From DATBGZ01 sp036557785 (lineage in GTDB: Bacteria > Actinomycetota > Actinomycetes > Mycobacteriales > Micromonosporaceae): a stretch of DNA of 64,000 bases. The notes below the pieces were generated by a model. The model saw only the letters and a program-made list of their open reading frames with translations, searched no databases and was not told the DNA's origin. This document shows, piece after piece, positions 50,987 to 59,984 of the stretch. The stretch lies in contig DATBGZ010000043.1 of NCBI GenBank assembly GCA_036557785.1, positions 1-64,000 of the forward strand. The letters are read 5' to 3'. Position numbers and translations under genes: made by a program. Positions within the stretch are counted from its first letter, which is position 1. Every line of letters starts with the position of its first letter.

Positions 50987-52645
50987 ATGACCACGACTGA
51001 AGAACTGGCGCCCCGCGCGCCCGCCCCCCAGCCGCCCGACCGCCCGAACGCCATGGCTCGGGCGGTCGGGTGGCTGACCACGACCGACCACAAGAAGATC
51101 GGCATCCTGTACCTGGTCAACTCGTTCACGTTCTTCGCCCTGGGCGGGGCCCTCGCGCTGCTCATCCGCACCCAGTTGGCGGAGCCCGAGAACGATGTGC
51201 TCTCGCCGCAGGTCTACAACGAGACCTTCACCATGCACGGCACGATCATGATCTTCCTCGTGATCCTGCCGTTGCTGTCCGGGTTCGGGAACTACATCGT
51301 GCCACTGCAGATCGGCGCGCTGGACATGGCCTTCCCCCGGGTCAACGCGCTGTCGTTCTGGCTGCTCCCCGTCGGCGGCCTGACCATCGTCTCGGGCTAC
51401 CTCACGTCGGGCGGGGCGGCGGCCGCGGGCTGGACGAACTACGTCCCGCTCGCCCTGCAGGAAGGTACGGGTGAGGACCTGTGGGTCCTCGGGCTCATCA
51501 TCGTCGGCGTCAGTTCGTTGCTCGGCGCCATCAACTTCATCGTCACGGTCCTGCGGCTGCGGGCACCCGGCATGAGCATGGTCCGGGTGCCGATCTTCAC
51601 CTGGGCGACGCTGTCCACGTCGGTCCTCGTCGTGCTCGCGATCCCGGCTCTGACCGCGACGCTGCTCATCGTCTTCGCCGACCGCCACCTCGGGACCGTC
51701 TTCCTCGACCCGGACCATGGCGGCAGTGTCTTTAACTATCTGAACACGTTCTGGTTCTTCGGTCACCCCGAGGTCTACATGCTCATCATGGGCTCCTGGG
51801 GAATCGTGTCGGAGATCCTGCCGGTGTTCAGTGGGAAGCCGCTGTTCGGCTACCGGGGCGTGATCGCCGCCCTCATGCTCGTGCTCGCCCTGTCGTTCAC
51901 CGTCTGGGGCCACCACCTCTACACGACCGGCATGGTGGACGACGGCCTCTTCTCCATCACCACCGAGCTGATCTCGGTACCCACGGGCGTGCTCTTCTTC
52001 AATTGGCTGTTCACGCTGTGGCGCGGCAAGTTGCGGTTCGAACCGGCCATGCTGTTCGCGCTGGGCATGGTGGCGCTCTTCCTGGTCGGCGGCATCGACG
52101 GCGTCTGGATGGCCTCGCCAGCGATGGACTACGCCATCCACGACACCTACTTCGTCGTCTCCCACATCCACTACGTCCTCTTCGGCGGCAGCCTCATGGG
52201 CATCATGGCGGCGATGTACTACTGGTTCCCGAAGATGACCGGCCGATTCCTGGGCCGCCGTCTGGGTCAGGTCCAGTTCTGGCTGACGTTCATCGGATTC
52301 AATGTGACGTTCTTCCCCATGCACAACCTGGGGCTGGACGGAATGCCGCGCCGGGTAGCGACCTATCCGGCGGACGCCGGCTGGACGACGCTCAACCAGA
52401 TCGCCACCGCCGGTTCGTACCTCATCGCGATCGGGATGCTGGTCGGATTCGCCAACCTGATCATCTCCCTGCGCAAACCGCGTACGGCCCCGAACGATCC
52501 GTGGGAGGGCAACACCCTGGAGTGGGCGACCTCGTCACCGCCACCGCCACACAACTTCGACGCGCTCCCCGAGATCCGGTCGGAGCGACCGGTTCGGGAC
52601 CAGCGCCTCGAGGCCGCGGCGCAGCCAGAAGGGCAGCCGGCATGA
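50987..52645 (+). CDS. ctaD: Cytochrome c oxidase subunit I
   Basis: A 552-aa catalytic subunit with about 12 membrane spans. Heme a His lies in FTMHGTIMIFL. CuB and cross-linked Tyr lie in WFFGHPEVYMLIM, CuB His pair in VWGHHLYTTGM, and heme a3/a His in DTYFVVSHIHYVLFGG. The HPEVY motif marks an A-family aa3-type enzyme. It starts 34 bp after ctaC with GAGGAGAG upstream. It forms the core that reduces oxygen to water. Confidence 0.95.
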   Translation: MTTTEELAPRAPAPQPPDRPNAMARAVGWLTTTDHKKIGILYLVNSFTFFALGGALALLIRTQLAEPENDVLSPQVYNETFTMHGTIMIFLVILPLLSGFGNYIVPLQIGALDMAFPRVNALSFWLLPVGGLTIVSGYLTSGGAAAAGWTNYVPLALQEGTGEDLWVLGLIIVGVSSLLGAINFIVTVLRLRAPGMSMVRVPIFTWATLSTSVLVVLAIPALTATLLIVFADRHLGTVFLDPDHGGSVFNYLNTFWFFGHPEVYMLIMGSWGIVSEILPVFSGKPLFGYRGVIAALMLVLALSFTVWGHHLYTTGMVDDGLFSITTELISVPTGVLFFNWLFTLWRGKLRFEPAMLFALGMVALFLVGGIDGVWMASPAMDYAIHDTYFVVSHIHYVLFGGSLMGIMAAMYYWFPKMTGRFLGRRLGQVQFWLTFIGFNVTFFPMHNLGLDGMPRRVATYPADAGWTTLNQIATAGSYLIAIGMLVGFANLIISLRKPRTAPNDPWEGNTLEWATSSPPPPHNFDALPEIRSERPVRDQRLEAAAQPEGQPA

Positions 52646-53256
52646 CCACGCTCGACCCGGACACGGTCCCCCGCCCCGCCGCGGCGAACCTAGACCGACA
52701 GGCGGCACGCGGCGCGAGCAGCGCCCTGCTCGCGATGATCCTCTTCGTCGCCTCGGAGGGCGTCTTCTTCGCGGCCTTCCTCGGCATCTACGCCAGCGCG
52801 TTCACCGACGCCGAGGTCTGGCCACCGCCGGAGGTGCCGTTGGCGTCGCTGGGTCTGCCCAGCGCGGCGTTGGCGGCGCTGGTGCTCAGCGCCATCACCC
52901 TCGCCGTGCCCGTACGCCAGGCGCGGCGGGGTCGCTACACAGCCGCGACGACGACCTGGCTCGCGACCACGATCGTCTTCGCCGCCGCGTTCGTGGCGCT
53001 CCTGATGTACGGCTACGCCGATCTCGGCTTCGGGATCGGCCAGGGCGTCTACGAGTCGCTCTTCTACGTCATCAACGCGTTGGCCGTGGCCCACGGCGTC
53101 GGCGGGATCTTCCTCATGGCACTGGTGCTGTTGCGGCTGCGCGGCGCGGCCCCGACGGCGCAGCGCGAGCCCGTCCTGGTCGCGGGCGTCTACTGGTACT
53201 TCGTCGTGGCGGTCGGGGTCATCATCTACGTCCTTCTCTACCTGGCGGCGTCATGA
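52642..53256 (+). CDS. ctaE: Cytochrome c oxidase subunit III
   Basis: A 204-aa five-span subunit III. MILFVASEGVFFAAFLGIYA opens the family, VYESLFYVINALAVAHGVGG carries the conserved His region, and GVYWYFVVAVGVIIYVLLYL ends it. ATG at 52642 overlaps ctaD (ATGA) and its stop overlaps the next gene (ATGA), so the oxidase subunits are coupled. Confidence 0.92.
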   Translation: MTTLDPDTVPRPAAANLDRQAARGASSALLAMILFVASEGVFFAAFLGIYASAFTDAEVWPPPEVPLASLGLPSAALAALVLSAITLAVPVRQARRGRYTAATTTWLATTIVFAAAFVALLMYGYADLGFGIGQGVYESLFYVINALAVAHGVGGIFLMALVLLRLRGAAPTAQREPVLVAGVYWYFVVAVGVIIYVLLYLAAS

Positions 53257-53711
53257 GAGTACTGTCACGCATCTTTCTCGGCCTCGGCCTGTTCCTGCTG
53301 GTCGCCAGCGCGGCGTACGCGTGGCACGCGCAGGAGTACGAGGGCGTGTTCCTGTCGCTGTCGGTGATGATCGGGGCCGTGCTCGTGGGGGCATCCGTGA
53401 CCGTGATGGTCCGCCGCGCCCTGGCGCAGATCGTTGCCGACGCTGCCCCGCCCGGAACGGCCGCCGACGACGAGCCGCACGTCAAGCCGACGATCTGGCC
53501 GCTCGTCTTCGCGGTATCGAGCGTGGCCCTGGTCGTGGGGATCGTGGCGAACCGGTGGGCCCTGATCGTGGGCGGGGCCTTCTTCGTGGCCGCCGCCGCC
53601 GGCTGGATCGTCGACGTGCGCCATCAGTGGCATCACCACGCCCACACCAGTGCCGCGGCCGCCGGCCATGTCCCGAGCCAGGGAGGCGCCCATGACGGCA
53701 CCGACGTATGA
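53253..53711 (+). CDS. CtaF-like small oxidase subunit (subunit IV position)
   Basis: A 152-aa protein with four membrane spans in two pairs (LGLGLFLLVASAAYAWHA and neighbours, then LVFAVSSVALVVGIVANRWA and neighbours) and a His-rich C-terminus (RHQWHHHAHTS). Position and topology match the actinobacterial subunit IV. The His tail could bind copper. It overlaps both neighbours. Confidence 0.75.
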   Translation: MRVLSRIFLGLGLFLLVASAAYAWHAQEYEGVFLSLSVMIGAVLVGASVTVMVRRALAQIVADAAPPGTAADDEPHVKPTIWPLVFAVSSVALVVGIVANRWALIVGGAFFVAAAAGWIVDVRHQWHHHAHTSAAAAGHVPSQGGAHDGTDV

Positions 53712-53886
53712 CCGCTGTGTCCGATGTGGATACCCGACACCGCAGGGACGGACGACCTGCCGCGGCTGCAATCCGGCCGGGCTGCCCGAGCCGAGCCGCT
53801 CCCAGTACCACGCGTCGGTGTTCGTCGTCGTGATCGTCGTGCTGGCCGTCCTCGCGGCGGTGGGAATGGGCCTGTTCCGCGGCTGA
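53692..53886 (+). CDS. Small zinc-ribbon membrane protein
   Basis: A 64-aa protein with a four-Cys zinc ribbon (CVRCGYPTPQGRTTCRGC) followed by one membrane span (VFVVVIVVLAVLAAVGMGLF). ATG at 53692 has GGGAGG six bases upstream and lies within the end of the previous gene. No function is known; being the fifth gene of the oxidase operon suggests an assembly or stability role. Confidence 0.7.
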   Translation: MTAPTYDRCVRCGYPTPQGRTTCRGCNPAGLPEPSRSQYHASVFVVVIVVLAVLAAVGMGLFRG

Positions 53887-53902
53887 ACGGAGCTGTGCGG
53901 CG

Positions 53903-54835
53903 ATGGTGCGACGGCGGGTCCCGGTCCGGCCCGAGTTGGCGCTCGCGGTCGTGGTGGCCGTGCTCGCCATCGCCGTCGGCTGGGCGCTGCGGTCGACGCA
54001 CGCCACCGCGCCGGCTCCGGCCCCGTCGGCAGCACAGGGCCTGCCCCGCGACGGCGACCTGACCATGGCCGGACGCGCCGGGGACACCCTGGTCGGCCTC
54101 ACCGTGCGACCCGGGCGACCCGGGGTCAACCAGGTCTACGTGTACCTGGCTCCCGACCCGGCGCCCGGCTCACCCGTCCAGGTCACCGTGGCCGGGCAGG
54201 CGCAGCAGATGACATCGTGCGGTGACTCGTGCCGCGTGGCCACGGTCGCATTGACCTCGGGCGGAAGCCTGGCCGTCGACGTCGCGGGGGCCGGGGCAGC
54301 CAGCTTCCAGCTCCCGTCACTGCCGGCGCCGCCCGCCGGTGCCCTGGTCGACCAGGCGACCGGGGTGATGCGGGCGCTGGGCAGCTACCACGTCGATGAG
54401 GACTTCTCCGGCACCCGAGCCAGCTACGACTTCGTCGTGCCGGATCGGCTGCGGATGCGGGTCTGGTACGGCAACGGCGAACAGGACACGGTCTGGATCG
54501 GTTCCACTGTGTACAAACGTGACTTCGACGGCACCTGGAGCACCTCGACCGGGACCCAGCCGGCCGTACCGTACTTCGGCTGGACCGCCTTCCAGCCGCT
54601 GGTCGCCACGACCGTCGCGGGGGCTGGCGAGGTCGACCACACCCCGGTCACCGTCGTCCACGGCTTCGGTGGCCACGGCGATGATCCCGAACCCGTCTGG
54701 TTCACGCTCTGGATCGACCAGTCCAGCGGCCGCGTCCTGCGGTCCCAGATGTGGGCGCCGGGGCACTTCATGGACGACCGGTACAACGGTTTCGACCAGC
54801 CGGCCGAGATCCAGGCCCCGGACGTGCCTCGATGA
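53903..54835 (+). CDS. Membrane-anchored extracellular protein with a CopD-tail-like domain
   Basis: A 310-aa protein. One N-terminal span (LALAVVVAVLAIAVGWAL) is followed by a beta-rich region GLTVRPGRPGVNQVYVYLAP with a CGDSC pair. A second domain (MRALGSYHVDEDFSGTRASY, VWIGSTVYKRDFDGTW) resembles lipoprotein-like tails found after CopC/CopD proteins in actinobacteria. It ends the oxidase operon and may sense or carry copper, but no copper site is evident. Confidence 0.65.
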   Translation: MVRRRVPVRPELALAVVVAVLAIAVGWALRSTHATAPAPAPSAAQGLPRDGDLTMAGRAGDTLVGLTVRPGRPGVNQVYVYLAPDPAPGSPVQVTVAGQAQQMTSCGDSCRVATVALTSGGSLAVDVAGAGAASFQLPSLPAPPAGALVDQATGVMRALGSYHVDEDFSGTRASYDFVVPDRLRMRVWYGNGEQDTVWIGSTVYKRDFDGTWSTSTGTQPAVPYFGWTAFQPLVATTVAGAGEVDHTPVTVVHGFGGHGDDPEPVWFTLWIDQSSGRVLRSQMWAPGHFMDDRYNGFDQPAEIQAPDVPR

Positions 54836-54842
54836 GCCGCCG

Positions 54843-55964
54843 CTATCGGCCCGATCCGGGCGAGAGCTGGACCGCCTGCGAAACCGCGGCGGCGGGCTCC
54901 AGGCACTGCACGGTCGATGCGAGGCGAGGCAGGCGCAGCTCGAAGACGGCCCCCGCGGTCGTGGCATTGCGGACCGACACCCGGCCGCCGTGGGCCTCCG
55001 CGATCGCCCGCACGAGCGCCAGGCCGAGACCGAGGCCATTGTGCTCGTCGGCCTGCACCGTCCGGCCGAAGCGCTCGAAGATCCGCTCCTGGTCCTCCGT
55101 CGGGACCCCCGGCCCCTGGTCCGCCACGGCCACCACCACGCAGTCCCGGTCACGCCTGGCCGTGAGCGTCACCGAGCCGGCGGCCGGCGTGTGCTCGAGC
55201 GCGTTGCTCACCAGCTCATCGATCGCGTCGGCGATGCGGCCTGGATCGACCCGTACGAGCTCATCCACCACGGTGCCGAGCCGCACCCTCGACGTCGTCG
55301 GAAACCAGCGCGCGCCGGCCTGCGTGATCAGATCGCTGACCGACGTCTCCACGACGACGAGGAAATCCGGTCGTTCGGACCCGGCGAGGGCGATCAGACG
55401 GTCAGAGATGGTCTTGAGGCGCCGAAGCTGGCCGATGATCACGTGGACGTCGTCGACGACCGCCGGCCCGGTCGGGTCCCGCAGCAGCAGTTCGGCGTGG
55501 CCCATTGCGATCGTGAGCGGTGTCCGCAGCACGTGCGAGGCGTCCTGGATCAGCCGACGCTGCTGCTCGAGCAGCTCGAGGTTGCGCTCGGAGACGACCC
55601 GCGCCTGCTCGCGCGCCTGGACGTGGCGGCGCACGTACCACACCATCGCCAGGAACACCGTTGCCATCAACGGGATCTCGGTGAGCTCGTCGACCGGTTG
55701 GTCGCCCAGGAAAACGTCATACGTCAGCGAGAGCCCGGTCGAGAGCACGACCACCCCGAGCCAGACCCACGTGGCGGTCAGCCCCCAGACCCGCCAGCCG
55801 TACAGCAGCGTGATCCCGATCCAGATGAAGTGGAACGGCACGGTTGCCCATTCGGACACGACGACGACGGCTGTCGCGTTGGCGGCCACCCAGACCGCCC
55901 AGAGGGCCTCCACCCAGTACCGGTGGGCGAAGGCCCGCAGCGAGCTAGACAAGATCCACACCAT
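54843..55964 (-). CDS. Membrane sensor histidine kinase
   Basis: A 373-aa kinase. Four membrane spans at the N-terminus (VEALWAVWVAANATAVVVV and following) carry very short outer loops. Then come HisKA with the phospho-His in QDASHVLRTPLTIAMGH and an ATPase domain with DELVSNALEHTP, VADQGPGVP and GLGLGLALVRAIAEAHGG. The start is ATG 55964 or GTG 55961, the latter with AAAGG better spaced. It overlaps its response regulator gene. The short loops suggest sensing within the membrane, plausibly linked to the oxidase state. Confidence 0.88.
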   Translation of the reverse strand: MVWILSSSLRAFAHRYWVEALWAVWVAANATAVVVVSEWATVPFHFIWIGITLLYGWRVWGLTATWVWLGVVVLSTGLSLTYDVFLGDQPVDELTEIPLMATVFLAMVWYVRRHVQAREQARVVSERNLELLEQQRRLIQDASHVLRTPLTIAMGHAELLLRDPTGPAVVDDVHVIIGQLRRLKTISDRLIALAGSERPDFLVVVETSVSDLITQAGARWFPTTSRVRLGTVVDELVRVDPGRIADAIDELVSNALEHTPAAGSVTLTARRDRDCVVVAVADQGPGVPTEDQERIFERFGRTVQADEHNGLGLGLALVRAIAEAHGGRVSVRNATTAGAVFELRLPRLASTVQCLEPAAAVSQAVQLSPGSGR

Positions 55965-56613
55965 ATCCTTTGCCGCGCACGGTCTGGATGACGTCGTTGG
56001 GCAGCTTGGCACGCAGGCGCCGTACGGTCACGTCGACCACGTTCGAGCCCGGATCGAAGCTGTAGCCCCAGACCGCCGAGAGCAGCCGCTCCTTGGACAC
56101 CATCTGCCCCGCGTTGCGCATCAGCTCCGCGAGCAGCATGCACTCCCGGTGGGTCAGGGCGACCGGCCCGGAACCCGCGTCCACCTTCTGCCCCACCGGG
56201 TCGAGCGTCAACTGCCGCGTGGCGAGCACCTGTGGCAGGGCGGGAGTGCGTACTCGCAACCTGGCCCGTACCCGCGCCAGCAGCTCGTCGAGCGCGAACG
56301 GCTTGCAGAGGTAGTCGTCGGCGCCCATCTCGAAGCAGCGCACCTTCGAGGTGGTATCGGAGAGGCAGGACAAGACGATGACTGACTGGTCCGGACGTGA
56401 CTGCAGGATCTGGTGCAGCACCGCGAAGCCGTCGGTGCCGGGCAGAACCAGATCGAGCACGATCAGGTCGTACGACTGCTCCTGGCTTCGTCGGATGCCG
56501 TCGTCGCCGGTGCTCGCGGTGGTGACGCCGAAGCCTTCGCTGCGCAGAGCACGCGCGAGGAACGACAGCACCGACGCCTCATCGTCGATGGCGAGCAACT
56601 GGCTACCGCGCAC
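55945..56613 (-). CDS. OmpR-type response regulator
   Basis: A 222-aa regulator. The receiver has IDDEASVLSF, phospho-acceptor Asp in IVLDLVLPGTDG and conserved Lys in YLCKPFALDELL. The OmpR winged helix at residues 125-220 has ALTHRECMLLAELMRNAGQM, WGYSFDPGSNVVDVTVRRLR and VRGKGYG. It precedes and overlaps its kinase. Located between the oxidase operon and the TlpA-like gene, it likely controls one of them. Confidence 0.93.
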   Translation of the reverse strand: MRGSQLLAIDDEASVLSFLARALRSEGFGVTTASTGDDGIRRSQEQSYDLIVLDLVLPGTDGFAVLHQILQSRPDQSVIVLSCLSDTTSKVRCFEMGADDYLCKPFALDELLARVRARLRVRTPALPQVLATRQLTLDPVGQKVDAGSGPVALTHRECMLLAELMRNAGQMVSKERLLSAVWGYSFDPGSNVVDVTVRRLRAKLPNDVIQTVRGKGYGVDLV

Positions 56614-56727
56614 GGGGCACCTCGTCCGGGGTCAAACGAGCCCTGATCCGGGGCAGCCTAACCCAAGCCTGGCTCCGGCAACATCCACCAAACCGACCGC
56701 GTTCGTCTCCTGACGAGAAGGGAACAC

Positions 56728-57330
56728 ATGCACATAGCTTCGCGGCGTTGGATCGCGGCCGCCCTGGCGCCCCTGGTCCTCGCCGGATTGTGGCTGCCCA
56801 CGGCGTGCGCGTCCCCGTCCACCGCCACCACCGGCGGGCACCCGACGGCATCGACCACTGTGGAGGCCTGTCCGACCGGGACCGGGACACCGATCGAGCA
56901 CCTGGCCCCCATGTCCTTGCCGTGCCTGGGCGACGGCGTGCCCGCGATGTCCGTGACCGCCGTGCACGGGCGGCCCGAGGTCATCAACTTCTGGGCCTCC
57001 TGGTGCGCGTCGTGCGCGGCGGAACTCGATCTGCTCGCCCGCGCCCATGCAGCGGCGGCCGACCGGGTGCTGATCCTGGGCGTCGACTCGAAGGACGACC
57101 AGGGGGCGGCCACCGACGCCATCGCCGCGGCGGGCGCGACCTACCCCGAGGTGCTCGATCCACCCGGAGCCTTCGCCCTCAAGCTGGGCGTGGTCGGCCT
57201 TCCAGCCACCATCTTCATCGACGGTTCCGGCACGATTGTCGAGCGGGTGCCCGGCCCGCTCACGCCCGAACTGCTGGCGGCGGCGCTGTCCCGGATCGGC
57301 GTGACCGGTCTATCCATTGTGGATTCCTAA
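56728..57330 (+). CDS. TlpA/ResA-like thioredoxin-fold protein, exported
   Basis: A 200-aa thiol-disulfide protein. An N-terminal signal with a possible lipobox (LPTAC, Cys27) is followed by a thioredoxin domain from about residue 75. Active site is NFWASWCASCAAELDLL and the cis-Pro is in GLPATIFIDGSG. Such proteins keep Cys of apocytochromes or CuA sites reduced outside the membrane, fitting the oxidase locus. It is divergent from the response regulator. Confidence 0.86.
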   Translation: MHIASRRWIAAALAPLVLAGLWLPTACASPSTATTGGHPTASTTVEACPTGTGTPIEHLAPMSLPCLGDGVPAMSVTAVHGRPEVINFWASWCASCAAELDLLARAHAAAADRVLILGVDSKDDQGAATDAIAAAGATYPEVLDPPGAFALKLGVVGLPATIFIDGSGTIVERVPGPLTPELLAAALSRIGVTGLSIVDS

Positions 57331-57364
57331 CCGCTCCGCCGAGCGGCCACCTAGAGTAGCCGTC

Positions 57365-57646
57365 ATGGGCGTCTATGCGGTCAGTGGCTGCGCCTCGGGC
57401 ATGGGGCTCGCGTGCGCCGAGAAGCTTCGCGGGTCGGGCCACACCGTGATCGGCATCGACATCCAGCGCGCCGATGTCCTCGCCGACCTCTCCACGCCCG
57501 AGGGAAGGCAGTCCGCGGTCGAGGGCGTCCTCGCCGCGTCGCGGGGCCGGCTCGACGGCGCCGTCCTGGCCGCCGGGCTCGGTCCGGAATCTGCGCACCA
57601 TCGAAAGTCAGGCCAGACTGACCACGATGGAATAACAACGATTTAA
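57365..57646 (+). pseudogene. Truncated SDR, 5' fragment
   Basis: Codons for MGVYAVSGCASGMGLACAEK and GHTVIGIDIQRADVLADLS form the first beta-alpha-beta unit of an SDR like 3-alpha-hydroxysteroid dehydrogenases, through GRLDGAVLAAGLGPE near 57590. Similarity then stops and an unrelated AT-richer tail leads to a TAA at 57644. The catalytic Ser, Tyr and Lys are missing. The break marks the left edge of a decayed island. Confidence 0.7.
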
Positions 57647-58112
57647 TTCACTGCGAGCCCTTAAGACCGGCACGCTCAAGGCCGAGGCCAAGGCATGGCC
57701 ACGTACTATGATCAACAATTCGTCGCTTGACAAGACAAGGTCATAGGAGATCTTGATCCGTTCGTACCCTCGCCTCGTCCAGATGTGGGAAGTCCAGGGT
57801 CGGACCGGATCGCTGGTTCGTAAATTGCGCCCAATCGATTTGGACCGCGTTCATCGTAGCTTCGCACAGGGTCACCACAGCCAACCAGAGCCGAAGGCCG
57901 ATGCCCGCCCCTGACGTGCGCGGTCACCGCGGCCGGTTCGCTGATCTCATCGGCGACCACATGCTCGGCCGGCCAGCAGTCAGCGGCGCGACGCCCGCGC
58001 CGATCGTACGTAGGCGACGACTGTGGATCTGCCAGCCTGCCCAACCCCGAGCCGCACGACCGCATTGCGGTCATTACACGCGCCGACGTCAGGACCACCG
58101 GTGCGCCCATTC
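57647..58112. other. Gene-poor stretch in the decayed island
   Basis: About 465 bp with no gene I can support. Base composition is patchily lower in GC than the surroundings, especially at 57590-57720. Short open frames on both strands have no codon bias or recognisable motif. It probably holds remnants of mobile DNA that have lost similarity. Confidence 0.5.
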
Positions 58113-58685
58113 TTATGGCTCTGCTCGCCAAAACTCGACACACCGTGCGGCGGCGTCCAGAATCGCGCCCGCGTCTATCGCTGTTCGCGTCTCGGCCAAG
58201 CTGTGGGTCGGCCAGCCGCACACGAATGTGACCGGACCCGGCGGCGGCAGGGGCCAAACCCAGTAGTCCACCTCGAAGCGGTGCCCTGCACCGCCACCAG
58301 CGAGCGCGACCAGTAGCAGCCCGGTCGGAACCGAGCCCGAAGCCGGTGGATGCCAGTGGCGGTTAGCCGCGCTCAGACCGTTCGAGAACTCGACGCCCAC
58401 CTGGCAGAACTCAGTGATGAGCGGCCCCGACTCAACGTCCACGCGGACGCGCCATCCCATCCCACCGCGGTCCGAGACCGAAGCAGCGCGCACGAGGCCG
58501 GTAACCGTGAACTGGAAGCCGTTCCGATACGCCCGAATGGCCCCCACCGTCAAAACGACCTCACCGGTGCGCCCCAGAATAAGGTCGACCCCAACGCTGC
58601 CCGGCATCATCGTGTCTGGCCTTGCCCACGCGGGTCGAGCGAGCGCCGACATCCGCCCCGGCTCGTCGTGCGGACCATTGTCCAT
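58113..58685 (-). CDS. Conserved hypothetical protein, actinobacterial type
   Basis: A 190-aa soluble protein. WARPDTMMPGSVGVDLILGR, AIRAYRNGFQFTVTGLV, then YWVWPLPPPGPVTFVCGWP and ETRTAIDAGAILDAAARC are landmarks I recall from a group of unnamed actinobacterial proteins. The WPLPPPGP segment is the most distinctive. No catalytic motif is recognised. ATG at 58685 is used; ATG at 58652 also fits. It is intact although it sits within decayed DNA. Confidence 0.6.
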   Translation of the reverse strand: MDNGPHDEPGRMSALARPAWARPDTMMPGSVGVDLILGRTGEVVLTVGAIRAYRNGFQFTVTGLVRAASVSDRGGMGWRVRVDVESGPLITEFCQVGVEFSNGLSAANRHWHPPASGSVPTGLLLVALAGGGAGHRFEVDYWVWPLPPPGPVTFVCGWPTHSLAETRTAIDAGAILDAAARCVEFWRAEP

Positions 58686-58825
58686 GCCACGACCGTAGCG
58701 CTGTTTGGGTTTCCGCCAGGTCCGCTGGAGACCGCCACGCCCGGGGACAGGTCATAAGGGCCGGGTAGGCGGCGGTGGGTGTGATCACCTAATCTGGCCC
58801 CGGCTGGCCATGAGTCGATAAGGGG

Positions 58826-59234
58826 TCAGTTTTCAGGCGCCCTTGACACCTGCGGCACTCCGACCGCGACCACCCGCGCGGACCTCCTTGGCCGCCTTGT
58901 CCAGCAACGGCCGAACCACGTCGAGCTTGCGGTCTCCCTTGCCGAAACAATCCACGGGATACCGTACTGCGCGGCGTAGTGGCGCACGTCAGCCCGGAAC
59001 TGGGTGTCGATCTTCTCGAACAGTGCCGGAGACGGGATCGGGTTACCCAGATGAACGGTCAGGAGCGACGCCACCTGCCGGCCGGTCTGCAACCTCGGCA
59101 CGTGCGCCCGTTGAGATAGACCGATCAAGACACTCCAGATCCAGCCCGACATGCCCGTCGAGAAGATCGTTGACCGTCACCGGGACCCTCATGAACCGGT
59201 ACGCTGCCGCAACATCAACACACGCGCCAGGCAA
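58826..59234 (-). pseudogene. Frameshifted, truncated gene of an uncharacterised family
   Basis: One protein is spread over three frames of the minus strand: VNDLLDGHVGLDLECLDR at about 59185-59130, HVPRLQTGRQVASLLTVHLG and NPIPSPALFEKIDTQFRADV at about 59105-58990, then FGKGDRKLDVVRPLLDKAA at about 58955-58890 and VVAVGVPQ at about 58850. I recall these blocks in this order from long (over 500 aa) proteins widespread in bacteria, of unknown role. At least two frameshifts and loss of the rest show that it is dead. Confidence 0.6.
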
Positions 59235-59442
59235 CCACCTCGGCGGTCAGAGGCGAAGCCTCGTTGGGGCTCAACAGTCCTGCCGGTTCCTTGGGCTCTT
59301 CGGCGTCATTTCTCGCTTGTTTGAGGATTCGACCAGAGACCGCTACCGATGACGCCGGGCACATACTAAAGTGAGAAAGTGACACTCCCCACGGAGACGG
59401 GGACTGTCAGCAGAGGACGGCCATCGGGAGAAGGAGATCCAC

Positions 59443-59808
59443 ATGGCAATCCGAGCCACGCGCGTCATCGTCCCAGCGCTCGTACTGCTTCTGGCGCTGC
59501 TCGCCTTCAGCATGCCCGCCAACGGGGCGCAACCGGCAGGTCGCCAGACAGGCGTCACCGGCATGGGCGTGCGGCCAAACGACATCTACCAGTGCTACGT
59601 GTTCCCTGACGGTGATGGCGCGTCCGAAGCCTACTGTAGCGGAACAGCACCATCGCAGTTCCGGGTGTGGATCATCTGCACGGGCGGTGGCTTGTACTAC
59701 GGTCCCTGGCGCACCGCTGGCGGTGGCTCCACGTCGTACGCACAATGCACTGTGAATCACTTCCGTGTTGATGATGGTGTCGTGACCCGCAGCCAGCCGC
59801 CGTCGTGA
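59443..59808 (+). CDS. Small secreted protein of unknown function
   Basis: A 121-aa protein. A clear signal peptide (VIVPALVLLLALLAFSMPAN, cleavage near ANGAQ) is followed by a mature part of about 90 residues with four Cys (IYQCYVF, AYCSG, IICTGG, AQCTVN) that could make two disulfides, and many Gly, Tyr and Ser. ATG at 59443 follows AAGGAG. No family is recognised. Its intact frame in a decayed region suggests recent arrival. Confidence 0.65.
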   Translation: MAIRATRVIVPALVLLLALLAFSMPANGAQPAGRQTGVTGMGVRPNDIYQCYVFPDGDGASEAYCSGTAPSQFRVWIICTGGGLYYGPWRTAGGGSTSYAQCTVNHFRVDDGVVTRSQPPS

Positions 59809-59940
59809 AAGTTGAGGAAGTGCGACCCCCAGCGCCCGGGGAGTGGTTGAGTCGGCCTGGGGCGCGGTATCGGGATTGCCCCCGGTCCGTTTCCGCAGGC
59901 CACTCGCCGAACCCGCCGTGCCTCCCCCGGCGACAGGGCT

Positions 59941-59960
59941 CCACGCCCGTTTAGGCGTGG
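59941..59960. terminator. Short perfect hairpin
   Basis: CCACGCC CGTTTA GGCGTGG has a perfect 7-bp stem and a 6-base loop, between the secreted protein gene and the transposase remnant. It may terminate the former or be part of an element end. Only one copy is present. Confidence 0.4.
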
Positions 59961-59984
59961 TTGAGGGGGACCTAGGGTTGGGGA

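Noticed and set aside
57712..58257. 181-codon minus-strand frame in the decayed island
   Set aside because: It overlaps the start of the more convincing conserved hypothetical at 58113, and has no codon bias or motif.
59938..59968. Hairpin with the look of a type I-E CRISPR repeat (stem of about 7 bp followed by GTTGAG)
   Set aside because: Only one copy is present, with no regular spacing, no second repeat and no cas genes nearby.
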